64,000 nt of DNA from Inia geoffrensis (Eukaryota > Chordata > Mammalia > Artiodactyla > Iniidae), in the NCBI GenBank assembly GCA_036417435.1, contig CM070906.1, positions 46,637,396-46,701,395 on the forward strand. Reading direction: 5' to 3'. A program made the translations under genes and the position numbers. A model generated the notes under the pieces. It did not search any database. It was not told the origin of the DNA and saw only the letters and a list, made by a program, of their open reading frames with translations. Below, one piece after another: positions 1 through 10,435 of this stretch (the first letter of the stretch is position 1; each line of letters opens with the position of its first letter).

Positions 1-1417
1 TGGTCTCTCTCCAAAACAGCAAAGTTCATTCTTCACAAGTAAATTGTTTCTTCTACAAAAGAGTGTTTCCTTTTGTCTCTGCTGCATTTGGGGGGAAGGA
101 TGCAGTAGTCCAGGAACTGGGTTTAGAGAAAAGAAGAGGTTCTCCAGTTCTGATTGAGAGCTGACTTTGAGTGTTTGAGGCAGAGGAAGGTTAGGGAGGG
201 AGTCTGACAGTGGCTTTGCACACCCTCTACCATCTCAGCCGCCTTCATTTGTGTCATGATGAATACAGCCCTTCACAAAGCAAATACAAAAGCATATGAA
301 CTTGACAAATGCTGAGGGGCTTTAAAAATTGAGAAAATCCATTAAAGAACGAGTCTCAGGAACTGGACTTCCCAGTCCTTCCCCTCCTCCATCATGATAC
401 TGATCTGTAAACAGCCGCGGGTTGGAATGCTTGGGGTTACACAGGCACATAGATTCCCAAATGTCCCAATCAGCCTCTAGGAACAGAGACAAGAAACTTC
501 ACGCATTCCCCCAAACAGCACTGGAATTCGCCATTCCTGAGGTCTCCAGTTCAGAAGGAAATGGAACAACCCAGAGGACCCCAAATATTTTGATGGCGAA
601 TAACTTTCCTCTAACTCCAAGGCCTTCTTGCGTCCTGACGAAGGCTGGGCAAAGCAGCTCAGCTTCCCAGTTCTCAGCTTAGCCTTAATGAAAGTGTACA
701 GCTCAGGACTTTTCGCCTTTCCTTTCTCATGGGACAGGCTCTGCAGCAGCAGGGACGCAGAACCCCTGGCCATGTCCGTGGCTCAGCAAGCAGGGACAAG
801 AGGAGGCCAAAGGGAAGGCAGAGCAGCATAGGGTCTTAGCAAACCTGGGAGGGGAACAGCACAGTCTTATCAGGCTTAGGAAAGAGATCTCCACCTACAT
901 CAGGTACCGGAGCACTCAGCTCACTCTCCAGCTACACTTCTTATGCCCACCCAGTATCCTGCACACGGTTAGGGACATCATTGGTCCTCAGGGTTGTTCA
1001 TAAAAGCGATAAATGTAATAAGCTTAACATAGTTGTGCCAGTAAAACTCTTTGAAAATGACACTCTTGCTGCATCTTCTCTTGTGGGTTACCCTTGTCTT
1101 CTCAGGTGACCAGTAAATTCGTTAGCTCGGCATCTCCTTAGTCCTCCTTCAGCTTCATGCATGATTTACGGCAATTGTTTTCTTTTTCCTATAGTACAGT
1201 TTTCTCAGCTTTAGAAGAGGGATAATGAGACTACTATATTCCATTCAACATACCATCGCATGTTATATGCTCTATATATTGAGAATATAACAAGTCATAA
1301 AGTTATCTTAAGTGAGCAGATTATTTTAAGCACCAGGGACATAATAAACACAGCAATGATAGTTGTTATTGTGACAGGCATGCACAAAGGAGTAAAAGCC
1401 ATTATTTCACGTCCACT
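1..1417. other. intergenic, no supported gene
   Basis: Mixed-composition non-coding sequence. The only item of note is a 98-codon open frame on the minus strand (477-773) that starts with ATG and begins MARGSASLLLQS. I do not recognise it and it has no visible promoter, poly-A signal or splice context, so I do not call it a gene. No repeat family was identified with confidence. Confidence 0.5.
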
Positions 1418-1427
1418 CAAAAGATAC

Positions 1428-1630
1428 ACGTTTTTTTAAGATTTTTTTTTTGATGTGGACCGTTCTTAAAGTCTTTATTGAATTTGCTACAATATTGCTT
1501 CGGCTTTTTTTTATGTTTTGGTTTCTTGGCCCCGAGGCATGTGGGATCTTAGCTCCCCAACGACGGATCGAACTCACACCCCCTGCACTGGAAGGAGAAG
1601 TCTCAACTACTGGACCGCCAGGGAAGTCCC
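1428..1630 (-). repeat. tRNA-derived SINE, CHR-1-like, minus orientation
   Basis: Read on the minus strand it starts 'gggacttccctggcggtcca', carries tRNA-like promoter sequence, and ends in a tail typical of cetartiodactyl tRNA-Glu SINEs ('ggtccacatcaaaaaaaa'). The candidate target-site duplication is caaaagatac (1418-1427) / caaaagatat (1631-1640). The sequence differs from the CHR-2 type copies elsewhere in the window, so it is probably an older subfamily. Confidence 0.8.
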
Positions 1631-1640
1631 CAAAAGATAT

Positions 1641-2230
1641 TGATTGATATAATGCCATATTTGTGCCTTACTGAGCTCATAATTTTGTTATGCAAAAATT
1701 CTACCTCTGTGAATTAAAATAGGATCATCTTTTTTAAGTATTGTGCAAAGCATACAAACAAATGTTTAAATTCTACTAGCAAATGAAATGTTCTCACCGA
1801 GGTACCAAACACTACATTACAAATACCTATGGATCTCTAGTGGGCATCAAAACAAAATGCAATCAGTGCATTGGCACAGAAGATATTTCTCAATATTAAG
1901 TAGAAAGTAATATATTAAGTGTAAATTTGCATCATGCTGAAATTAAAAGCATTTTGATGCAGATTACAAATTTTTATGCAATTTATCCATATAAAATGAC
2001 ATTTTGAAGTAGTGAATAAAACTCTCCAATGAAAAACCCTGATTATATATATCAAGCTGAATGCTTAATCTATGAAGCCTTAAGGGTCTTCTAAGACCCT
2101 TGCTTAAAACAAATGAGAGGAAAAAAATATGTCGAAAATCGAGATTAATTTCTTAAGATACTTACTAGGTCATAAGATATTGCCAATAAACTACATCTTA
2201 CTGAGGTTAGAGATCAACGTGAAGCAGCCT
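1641..2230. other. AT-rich intergenic DNA
   Basis: No gene-like frame, RNA gene or recognisable repeat was seen. Confidence 0.5.
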
Positions 2231-2249
2231 TGGCTGACATGTCCGAAGC

Positions 2250-2830
2250 ATCAGATACTTGTTATTATACCCGCCATTTTAAAGTCTGTCGCTCGTCTGG
2301 TCCCCGTGTCACCACCATCCTCTGCTTTTCTGCCCCTCCTCCTCTCCTTCCTTTGTTGACTCCACACTCTCATCTTAGGGGATTGGTGTTCCTCAAAGAT
2401 CTATGCTAGGCCCACACTTCATCCTCTCTGCACATAGAGTCTCAACCTCCCAACTAGTTCCAAACGTCCTCTCTATGACTGCTGACTTCCATATGCATGT
2501 CTTTACCCAGGTTCACATCTCCAAACAAATGTCACTAGCTCCAAACCCTCATATTTACCTGCTACCCTAGATGATCTCCAGACATGGCCAAACTTGATCA
2601 TCATGCAATTACCTGGCAAACTCCTGCAGACCCCTGGGATGCCAGCTTACCAACTGCTCTTGCAGAAGCTTTCCCTGATCCATGCAAGCCCACACACTCC
2701 CAAGAGCCTGTACTTTCCCTGTCACGGCATTAGCATTCCTTTCACTGAACACCTAGTTACCCATATCCCCACCAGACGGCAAGCTCTGTGACAGCGGGCA
2801 ATGTGTCTACACTTTTCATTGTACCTGGCA
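2250..2830 (+). repeat. L2-like LINE 3' region
   Basis: This C/T-rich stretch has the feel of an L2 3' end: 'cccaccagacggcaagctctgtgacagcgggcaatg' style wording followed by 'gtacctggcacaaa' near 2822. Old L2 copies across mammals end in such a passage. Boundaries are approximate and the family call rests on pattern recognition only. Confidence 0.5.
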
Positions 2831-2840
2831 CAAACCACAG

Positions 2841-3680
2841 TGCCAACAATACGAGGGATAGTCACACTTCTTTGATGAACTTTAAATTCCAGGATTCTAT
2901 AATACATTTCACAGTTTACTGATCATGCAACTGCTGAAACTCAATCAGCAACCATTAGACATGCCTTCTCCAAGAAAGAACAAGTAAGAGAGAAGAGCTC
3001 CAGCTGCTATAACCTGTCATAATGCCTTGTGCATCTCCTTCATAACCGAGAAAGGGTTTCAAGCTAACTGTTTACTCTTTAAGGCCTGTCTTCTCTGACA
3101 GAGTGCTCCACTAAGAAAGTAATATCTTTGTTTTATCTGCCAATATATTAAAAAACACAAGTAAAATCCTGAAAGCAGAGGTACTTCAAAATATTTTAAG
3201 AACCAATGACATGAATAAAACTATTTATGTTCCTTTTGGATTTTAAGGCAGCTTAAAGGTTTAAGGACACTCTGACTTTCTTTAAGAGTATGAGTTAAAC
3301 CTAACACGTAAAATATACCTTTTGCACCCCCAAAGCAAAGGAAAACAAGACGCAAAGCTGACCATATCAGAATATGAAGAATAAATGTGGTAAATATAAC
3401 AATCATCATAGAGAAATAAATTCTAATTATTACAAATTAAAAATAAATCTTCTCTCCATTCAAAAGTATTGTTTCCACTTACTGTTGACAAACAATGTGC
3501 CGAGATGACTCGATGCATTTACAGCGGAAGCAGAAGAAAAGTCATTGAACTGAGTGAATATTGACGTGCTCGAGGCCACCTCTAAGCAGAGAAGACTCCA
3601 TTGTAGAAGGCTGGGCCCCGGTCTCCTTTTCCCACCCCTGGGTTCTCTGAGGTTGAACATACAGAGAAAGCACACTCTGA
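2841..3680. other. intergenic, nothing recognised
   Basis: AT-rich sequence between the L2-like piece and the interferon pseudogene. No coding or repeat signal could be supported. Confidence 0.4.
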
Positions 3681-3689
3681 TTTTCACGC

Positions 3690-4140
3690 CTTAACTTCCT
3701 TCCACTCTCATATTGTCCTGGGCACAGCAGCTGTGGACTTTCTTTTCAGATCGAGCCTGGTCCTTTGCAAGTTCTTCAAAGTCAGGCTGGAGTCCTCATT
3801 GCCCAGCAGGCTCTTTTCCTCTCCACCTCCTGCACCGAACTAGTCTCCAGATCTTCCCACTGTTGATCAAGCCCACTGAGGAATTTCAGCTGTTCGTGCC
3901 GGAGACGATGGAGAAGTGCTGTATCGTCTCATGGAGAATGAGGCAGCCTGAGCGTTTTGGAACTGGCTGTCAGCCAGCTGGTGCTGATGGAACCTGAAAA
4001 CCTTCTTGTCCTTCAGGCAGGAAAACAAAGAAGATTCTCCCTGTTAGGGGCAGGACCGTGAGGGTCTCCTGCTTTGGCGGCCTGTGGTTCTGGGCCAGGT
4101 GACAGCTAAGGGTGCACACAGGGCTGCAGAACATCATCCT
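3690..4140 (-). pseudogene. interferon pseudogene, omega-like, inverted
   Basis: On the minus strand this stretch still reads as a type I interferon once frameshifts are allowed. ATG codons at 4137 and 4134 precede a Cys-1 codon (4104-4102) and the segment CHLAQNH, which resembles the omega class (CxLxQNH). The helix-A/AB-loop segment CLKDKKVFRFH begins at 4019. The Cys-1 to Cys-29 distance is exactly 28 codons plus one base, so one nucleotide has been inserted. Further on come LKFLSGLDQQWEDLE and EDSSLTLK in shifting frames. The remains of the C-terminal 'TGTGCCTGG' box lie near 3726-3715 as tgtgcccagg. The leader is only 10-11 codons instead of about 23. Several frameshifts and stops make it dead. 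Its orientation is opposite to the three intact interferon genes. The omega assignment is less certain than the interferon assignment. Confidence 0.75.
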
Positions 4141-6240
4141 GGGTGTCCTCAGTGAGGAGGGTGGCAGGCCCCGGTGAGCCTGCTGATGCAGGTGTCTGGC
4201 TGTGGGAGGCTGTATCCAGCTGCTCTGAGTACCTGCCTGCAAATGAGATTCTTATATAGGCCATTTATGGGCAACATAGAACGTCACAACGTCAATTCTT
4301 TTAGTACACTGGAAATTAAACACACTCCTGGAACATGAAAGAGTATCAATCCGATAGGATGTATTCATCTAAAGGAGACCCGAGGTTGAAATAAAATCCT
4401 GAGGCTCAGTATATCTCTTTTTCAGCTCTAATGCGAATACTTAGAGGTTTGACCCTGTACTCTATTTTGCCACTTCTTAAATTGCACCAAATTACAACTC
4501 GCCTCACCTCTCTGCATTCTCCTCTAAAGGGACTCGTACATTAGATTTAAATTCTTCTACATTTCTTTACAGGACCATAGCTCACATTTTCTGACAGTTG
4601 ACAGATAATGGTGACATAAAAATGAAGAGCAAGGGTGAATTCATGCAGTTCTCTTCATTCTGTCACCAGAAATGTTCTGACAGCATATGTACGTGACAAT
4701 GGGCTTGGCAGTGTGGATTCCAGGAAAGTGAGGCAGGGATGGTGACTGCCCTCCAGGGAGCAGGGAGGACAGACTTCAGAGGCAGCATTAGGATGAAAGA
4801 AGCACCACGTGCTCAGTGCAGCTGAGGGCCAGTGCTCAGAGCTGATGAAGAGGAGGGCCTGGGAGCAGCAGAAGGCTCCACTCTGACCAAAATCTGGGGC
4901 TCCTGAATTGAAAGGACATCAGATTTTCATTTCCTCTTTTAAAAAATGGAGACAACTTTAGTTGTGGTCACACAAGACACTGCCTAGATCAAATAAAAGA
5001 AAGTTTGCAAAGTACAGGCTGAGAATTTGAACAGAGTGAATGATAGCAGCCTTTTGTATTAATACAACAAACGGTAACCTGTAGAGTCCACCCTCAGCCC
5101 AGCCAAGAGAAGCTCTGACTACAGGTTCCTTAACACTCAGGGGTCTGCATGTTGAGGCCCCCAAATGCAAACTCTAGGAGAGGGATTGCCTGTAGGCCTG
5201 CGAAGGAGTAGAGATCTAGTCTCCACCCTTAGAGCAGTGCCCCGTACACTAAGGAGAGAAATCCTACGGCACCTGAAGCTCTTTGCAGCATCTAAGAGAG
5301 TGTTTTGACCTCCTCCGCACAAAAAAAAAAAAAAAAAAAAGGCTGCTCTGTGCCTAGTATAAATGAGATATATAGTCCTTTTCCTCACCTTATTTTGTTT
5401 CAGACCAGCTCTGGTGTTAACTTTTAAGACACAGATTCAATTATACCTTAAAAACAAACACATAACCTCAGAGAAAAAGATCAGATTTGTGGTTACCATA
5501 GCCAAGGGGGTGTGAGTTGAGAAAATCACATGAAGGCAGTCAAAAGGGGTTTTTCTTCCTTAAAAAAAAGACATTAAAATAATGTTGCAGAGACCAGGAA
5601 AAGGGTTAGAAATATATATACGGGGGAGAGATGATGAGAATTAAAGCATTCCTAGATTTTCAGCCATGGAACAGCACAATACTCTCATTCAAAAGCTATG
5701 TCCTGGGTTAGCATCAGGGCAACGTTTAGCTAGTACTTCTCTTAAAAGCACGAATGGTAAGAAGGCACCATATCTAAGTCATCAAGATAAAGAATGTTTT
5801 AATGCAATATTTTAAAATGAAAATTAATACCAAAATATGCACGAGGAACAAAATATAAAAACTGTAAGTAAAGAAATGAAGTTGATCTCCATTTGCATGG
5901 CCCTGACAGTCTTACAAAGTAAGGCTTCATGATGTAACTGAAATCTGGGCAAATTCCACTTAGTGTATAAAATTCTTCCTAAAGAAAAAGGAAAAAGTCT
6001 GACCTGCTAAATGTCCTCAATTGCTTGTACACACCAACTCTTCTTTCTAACCTTATAGTCAAGGTGAGGTCCTGGGAAAGACATTTCAGGAACATGAGTT
6101 ACAAATCAGTTAAGACTATCACGGGGTCATTAGAAATTGTCAAACATGGTGATTCCCTCAATTAAAAACAAGTGAAAAAGTAATCTTGAAAATATTAATG
6201 AGTTGGCTTCCATTAAAGATAGGAAAGTAAAACTATTACA
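4141..6240. other. intergenic, no supported gene
   Basis: No gene could be supported. There is a pure A run at about 5321-5340. Short frames here lack any coding character or homology I recognise. Confidence 0.5.
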
Positions 6241-6245
6241 TACTT

Positions 6246-6530
6246 GGGACTTCCCTGGTGGCGCAGTGGTTAAGAATCCGCCTGACAACTCAGGGAACAC
6301 GGGTTCGAGCCCTGGTCTAGGAAGATCCCACATGCCGTGGAGCAGCTAAGTCCATGTGCTGCTACTACTGAGCCTGTGCTCTGGAACCCGTGAGCCACAA
6401 CTACTGAAGCCTGCGCACCTACAGCCCGTGCTCCTCAACAAGAGAAGCCACCCCAATGAGAAGCCTGCGCACCGCGATGAAGACTGAACCCAGCCTAAAA
6501 TAAATAAACCCAGCCTAAAATAAATAAGCA
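6246..6530 (+). repeat. CHR SINE, long form
   Basis: It begins gggacttccctggtggcgca, carries A/B-box-like sequence (gttcgagccctgg), continues with the repetitive 'cacaactactgaagcc' body, and ends in a degenerate AAAT tail. No clean target-site duplication was found, so boundaries are approximate. Confidence 0.9.
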
Positions 6531-6780
6531 AGTAATTAATTATATTAAATACTTTAGTATAAAGACAATATAGTTTAAATAAAGTTTAATAAAACGCTCT
6601 ATTTTAATATGAAATATATTTTAGTATTCTATGCTTAATATTGAAAATATTTTAACATAAATTTATAAAAATATCAAACATTTAAAATATTTAAATAGGA
6701 TATGAATTAAGTTAAATATAAAATTAATTTTAAAATGTAAAAAATAAAAGGCTGTGAGTTTTTTTAATATTCCTACTTTT
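6531..6780. other. very AT-rich spacer
   Basis: Almost pure A/T with no CpG. It abuts the CpG-dense block that follows, producing one of the sharpest composition changes in the window. Confidence 0.7.
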
Positions 6781-6834
6781 CAGATATTCAGTACTCTCTC
6801 CCTCACTTTAACGCTGTATCCCTGAACGACACCA

Positions 6835-7445
6835 TGAAGTCCCAGAGAATCAATCTACAGGGGCGCTCAGCTCCCGCGTCCTCGGCCCCGGTGGTGGCCG
6901 CGCTCCGACTCACCCCTCAGGGCGTCCCCAACAGCGTCCTGTCGTCCCATCGCCGCCACCGCGTTCCCCTTTCTCTGGGCCTTCGCTGTGTCGCGCCAGA
7001 AACGAGCCCGAATCTGAAAAATCGGCTCCCCTTTCTCTGAGGCTGGGAATCGCTCTGATTCCCCACCTCAGACCGCCCAGAAAAAGGCTTCTTTCCCCAA
7101 AATTGCCTCGCTCAAGTTTCTGTGAGAAAATAAAGCGCAAAACTCAGGGGCAGCCTGAAAATGCAAAGTTCCTGTGCTCAGCCGCCACACAAAAATGTCT
7201 CTGGTTGAGGCCGCGACAAGGCTTCCTCTTCAACACTCAGCACCGAGAAGACGAAGGCTTTTCGCGCACTATGCGGAGTATTAAAGCAGCCTCAGCAGGA
7301 CACAGCTGCAGCCCGCGAACTCAGTAGTCGGCGTTTCCCAAACAAACCCTCCGCCCTCTACCGGCCGCCCAGGGAAGGACGCTGTCCACAGTTGCAGGGA
7401 AGGAAGCTTCCCACTAATTGTTTGGCGGTTCCCACGCGTCTCCTG
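6835..7445. promoter_or_regulatory. CpG-dense block, candidate promoter or LTR
   Basis: A hand count gives about 44 CpG dinucleotides in 6841-7440, roughly one per 14 bases, while the flanks have almost none. A TATA-like tattaaag lies at about 7279, some 195 bases upstream of the interferon ATG at 7475, and an AATAAA occurs at 7129-7134. There is no GAAA-repeat interferon enhancer like those of the alpha and beta genes. The block could be a CpG-island promoter of the delta-like gene, a solo LTR carrying its own promoter and poly-A signal, or an old retrocopied 5' end. No LTR boundaries or flanking duplication could be fixed. No protein in the block is recognised. Confidence 0.55.
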
Positions 7446-7474
7446 GAGGCCTTCTAGTGAATCACTCATTCTTA

Positions 7475-7987
7475 ATGGCCCAGATCTATCTGCTAGTGGC
7501 AGGAGCGATGCTCTGCTCCATCCCTGCTTACTCTCCTGGCTGGAACTTGCCTAGAAGCCATAGCCAGGAAAACAAGGACGTCTTCCAACATGTGGAACAG
7601 ATGCAAAGGATCCCCTCTCAGTGGTGCCTAAAGGACAGAACCGACTTCAAATTTCCTTGGAAAAGAGACAATATCACCCCAATCCAGATGACTCAAGGCA
7701 CCTGTCACCACCATCTGATGCTCCAGCAGATCTTCAACCTCTTCACCACGGAGGATAGCCGTGCTGCCTGGAACCACACCCTCCTCGATAAACTTCTCTC
7801 TAGCCTTCATCTGAGGCTGCACCGACTGGCGCAGACGCAAAAAGACAATCTGGATTGTCGAGATTTGGGACTTGCTGCCCGGGAGTATTTCCATGGAATC
7901 CATGTCTATCTGAAGGCAAAGGAATACAGCCCCTGTGCCTGGGAGGTTGTCAGAGTGGAAATTCAAAAGTGCCTTTCCCTTCTGTAA
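7475..7987 (+). CDS. short type I interferon, IFN-delta-like
   Basis: Single-exon gene of 170 codons. The first in-frame ATG is 7475; the frame upstream is open but has no other ATG. A hydrophobic signal of about 22 residues ends near PAYSPG. The mature chain of about 148 residues has the interferon landmarks: NLPRSHS, Cys-29 in CLKDRTDF, LQQIFNLF, Trp-77, YFHGIHVYL and CAWEVVRVEI. Its shortness comes from a contracted CD loop and a chain ending shortly after helix E (CLSLL), which fits the short interferon class known in pig as IFN-delta (also about 170 aa). Position 1 is Trp and position 99 is Thr, so the usual Cys-1/Cys-99 disulfide cannot form; Cys-29 and the Cys of CAWE remain. Extra Cys are at about 55, 106 and 144. 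N-glycosylation sites are NIT (44) and NHT (78). The protein should be secreted and bind IFNAR. The bases before the ATG (cttaATGG) are a weak initiation context. That it is an interferon is certain; the delta assignment is probable. Confidence 0.85.
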   Translation: MAQIYLLVAGAMLCSIPAYSPGWNLPRSHSQENKDVFQHVEQMQRIPSQWCLKDRTDFKFPWKRDNITPIQMTQGTCHHHLMLQQIFNLFTTEDSRAAWNHTLLDKLLSSLHLRLHRLAQTQKDNLDCRDLGLAAREYFHGIHVYLKAKEYSPCAWEVVRVEIQKCLSLL

Positions 7988-8014
7988 GAATCCTCAAAGA
8001 AATGTCAACAAATA

Positions 8015-8135
8015 CAGAATATTTTTTATTTTTATAATATTTATATATTTATATTTATAGATATATATTAGATATTTATTTATAAATATAATATATATAA
8101 ATATATATATTTATAATAAAAAATAAATACTTTTC
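8015..8135 (+). promoter_or_regulatory. AU-rich 3' UTR and poly-A region of delta-like gene
   Basis: This is nearly pure A/T and contains ATTTATTTA near 8075-8090, plus AATAAA-like sequence near 8115-8128. Such AU-rich elements destabilise interferon mRNAs. The low-complexity AT run may also simply be an expanded microsatellite. Confidence 0.6.
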
Positions 8136-8900
8136 ATTCTCATTCAATTACATTAGTGTTCAAGTCCAAAGCAATCTCGACTTGTGTTTCCTCACAGGCT
8201 GAAAAATCTCTGAAATGAAAATCATGATTTTAAGAAAGGTTTTGACAGAACACAATCTCTTTTCTTGTATAACTAATTTTATAACGTAATTTAAAAGATC
8301 ACTTTAAGTTTTGGGAGGGGTATTTGCTATTTTCCACATATGGAGTATACAAAGGTTTTTTGGATAGTGTGGTGTTAGAGATATTTGTCAGTTAACTTAA
8401 TGCTGACTGCTGTAACGGGTAAACAGAATGCTGTCAGGAATTTGATAACAGAATCTTATCTTTCCCGGGTATAAGAACATAAGGCAGGCATTCCTGATCA
8501 GATGGATGTTCTAAGTTGCTCTCCAAAGAGTGATTCGGGGACATGGGTACCCCCTGTTTTGCGGATTTTTCCATCATCAACAGGTGACTCCAAATTTTTC
8601 TGCAGTATTTGAGTCTATTCCACTCAGTGGTAAAGGGAAAAAGTCTGGTGCATCACATGGGACCTTTTCAAGGGCCAGGACTATACAGGGCAAGAGCACT
8701 ACTGCTCACATTACATGGCCTGGGTTTATCCTCGTGGAAATCTCACTGCAAAGAAGTTGGGAAATTATTGGATGATTAATGGACGAGGAGACAAGTTCAG
8801 TGCATAAGGCCACTTTTCATCTTTACACTATTTGTCCTAATGAAGTTCTGGGTGGGGTGGAGGGGAACAACTAATGTTCTTGCTCGCACACACTTCATTA
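8136..8900. other. intergenic, nothing recognised
   Basis: No gene or repeat could be supported. An 81-codon frame (8530-8775) has no recognisable product. Confidence 0.4.
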
Positions 8901-8904
8901 AAAA

Positions 8905-9290
8905 ACAATCGGACCCACAGAGAAAGAGAAATATCATGTATATGTGGAATCTAAAAAAATGATACAAATGAACTTATTTACAATACAGAAACGGGCCCAC
9001 AGACTAACAGAAGAAACTTACGGTTACCAGGGGGGAAGGGTGGGGGAGGGATAGTTGGGGAGTTTGGGATTGACATGTACAGACTGCTATATTTGGGATG
9101 GATGGCCAACAGGAACCTACCGTGTAGCACAGGGAACTCTCCTCAATATTATGTGGCAACGTAGATGGGAGGAAAGTTTGAGAAAGAACGGATGCATGAA
9201 TGTGTGTGGCTGAATCACTTTGTTGTATATTTGAGGCTAGCACAGCATTGTTAATCAAATAGACTCCAGTATAAAGTAAAAAGTTAAAAA
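8905..9290 (+). repeat. L1 3'-end fragment
   Basis: It contains the standard L1 3' passage: tatgtggaatctaaaaaaatg, then 'acttacggttaccagg', a G-rich tract, 'gtagcacagggaact' and an A-rich end. The copy is diverged and 5'-truncated. Confidence 0.8.
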
Positions 9291-10060
9291 AATCTCATCC
9301 TCTACTTCTGCCTTAAAAGAAAGAAAACAGTCAAGTTTGGATATTTATTCTCAGACTCAGTGGTATTATGATTTCATGTATTTTTATTGTTCATTTGCTG
9401 AAATAAAGAAAATAAAAAAACAAACCCACAATCAGACCCAAATTCTTATTCCACAAGTTCAGCTTGGGGAAGATGACACGGATGTCACTCAGAGTTCACA
9501 GCACCATAGACTCTTGGAAAGAAGCATTCAAGTTGATGCCCAAAGGCATAGCCTACGAGGAAAATATCCACAAATGTAGACACAAGTTGTTTTCCTTATT
9601 GCCTGAGGGAGACGAGAAAAGTATGATCAGGCAGCTCCCTGTAAGTACTTGAGGATGACTGAAGAAAAAATAGAGAGCGACCCTTGCATTTGCGTCCAGG
9701 CCCATGATTCTCATCCTGATCTTCTAAGTATTGAAAATGCAAACTTGAAGAAGAAAATATTCCTGCAAATGATCTTTTAAAAAATATCCCACACAATATT
9801 CCATTATCACTTCCCTGGTAGAGCCATGAAGAATTTCCAAAGTCTCTGTAGATTATCGTCCTCTCATATCATATCTATCTAATATATGTTGGTATTGTTC
9901 CTTCTCCTATTACTATCATCACTGGTCCCTTTATGAGTATGTATTGAGCTCCTGAAATGACAGGGACTGGACTAACTGTCTAGGAAATGGGATTGGGTAA
10001 GGTGGTGCCTCTCGCTTTAGGTATTTTAACAGACTTCTGGGAGGTATTCTGAGGACACAA
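9291..10060. other. intergenic, nothing recognised
   Basis: Frames at 9337-9652 give no recognisable protein, and no repeat was assigned. Confidence 0.4.
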
Positions 10061-10064
10061 TAGG

Positions 10065-10435
10065 TCAGGTCATGTCTTACTATTTGGGCTTCTTCCACAA
10101 AAGAGCATAGACTGGGTAGTTTGTAAAGAGCAGAAATGTATTGCTCACAGTTCTAGAGTCTGGAAATCCAAGATCTGGGTGTCCGCGTCGTCCAGTTCTA
10201 GTGAGAGGCTGCTTCAGGTCTCACACTGCAGAGCTCTCCTTGTATCATCATACAGCAGGAGAGGGAGGCATTTATCTCTGACCTCTTCGATAAGGGCACT
10301 AATTCCATTCGTGAGGCCTCCATCTTCACACCCTAATCAAGTCCCAAAGAGCCCGCCATCTGATACCATCACTTTGGGGGTTAGGACTTCCAAATACGAA
10401 TTTTGTGGGGACGGAAACATTCAGACCAGAAAGGG
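10065..10435 (+). repeat. old interspersed repeat, family unassigned
   Basis: It follows the common mammalian wording 'gactgggtagtttgtaaagagcagaaatgtattgctcacagttct' and later 'aattttgtggggacggaaacattcagacc'. The same family occurs at 39525-39990 (+) and 55440-55760 (-). I recognise the family as widespread but cannot name it safely. Confidence 0.6.

Noticed and set aside
6910..7140. Frames on both strands within the CpG-dense block as a possible gene
   Set aside because: Short, overlapping and unrecognisable. The block is better explained as regulatory DNA, an LTR or old retrocopied DNA.
7628..7966. 112-codon frame antisense to the delta-like interferon
   Set aside because: A shadow of the real gene. 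Similar antisense frames occur under IFN-alpha (12793-13239) and IFNB1 (27540-28061).
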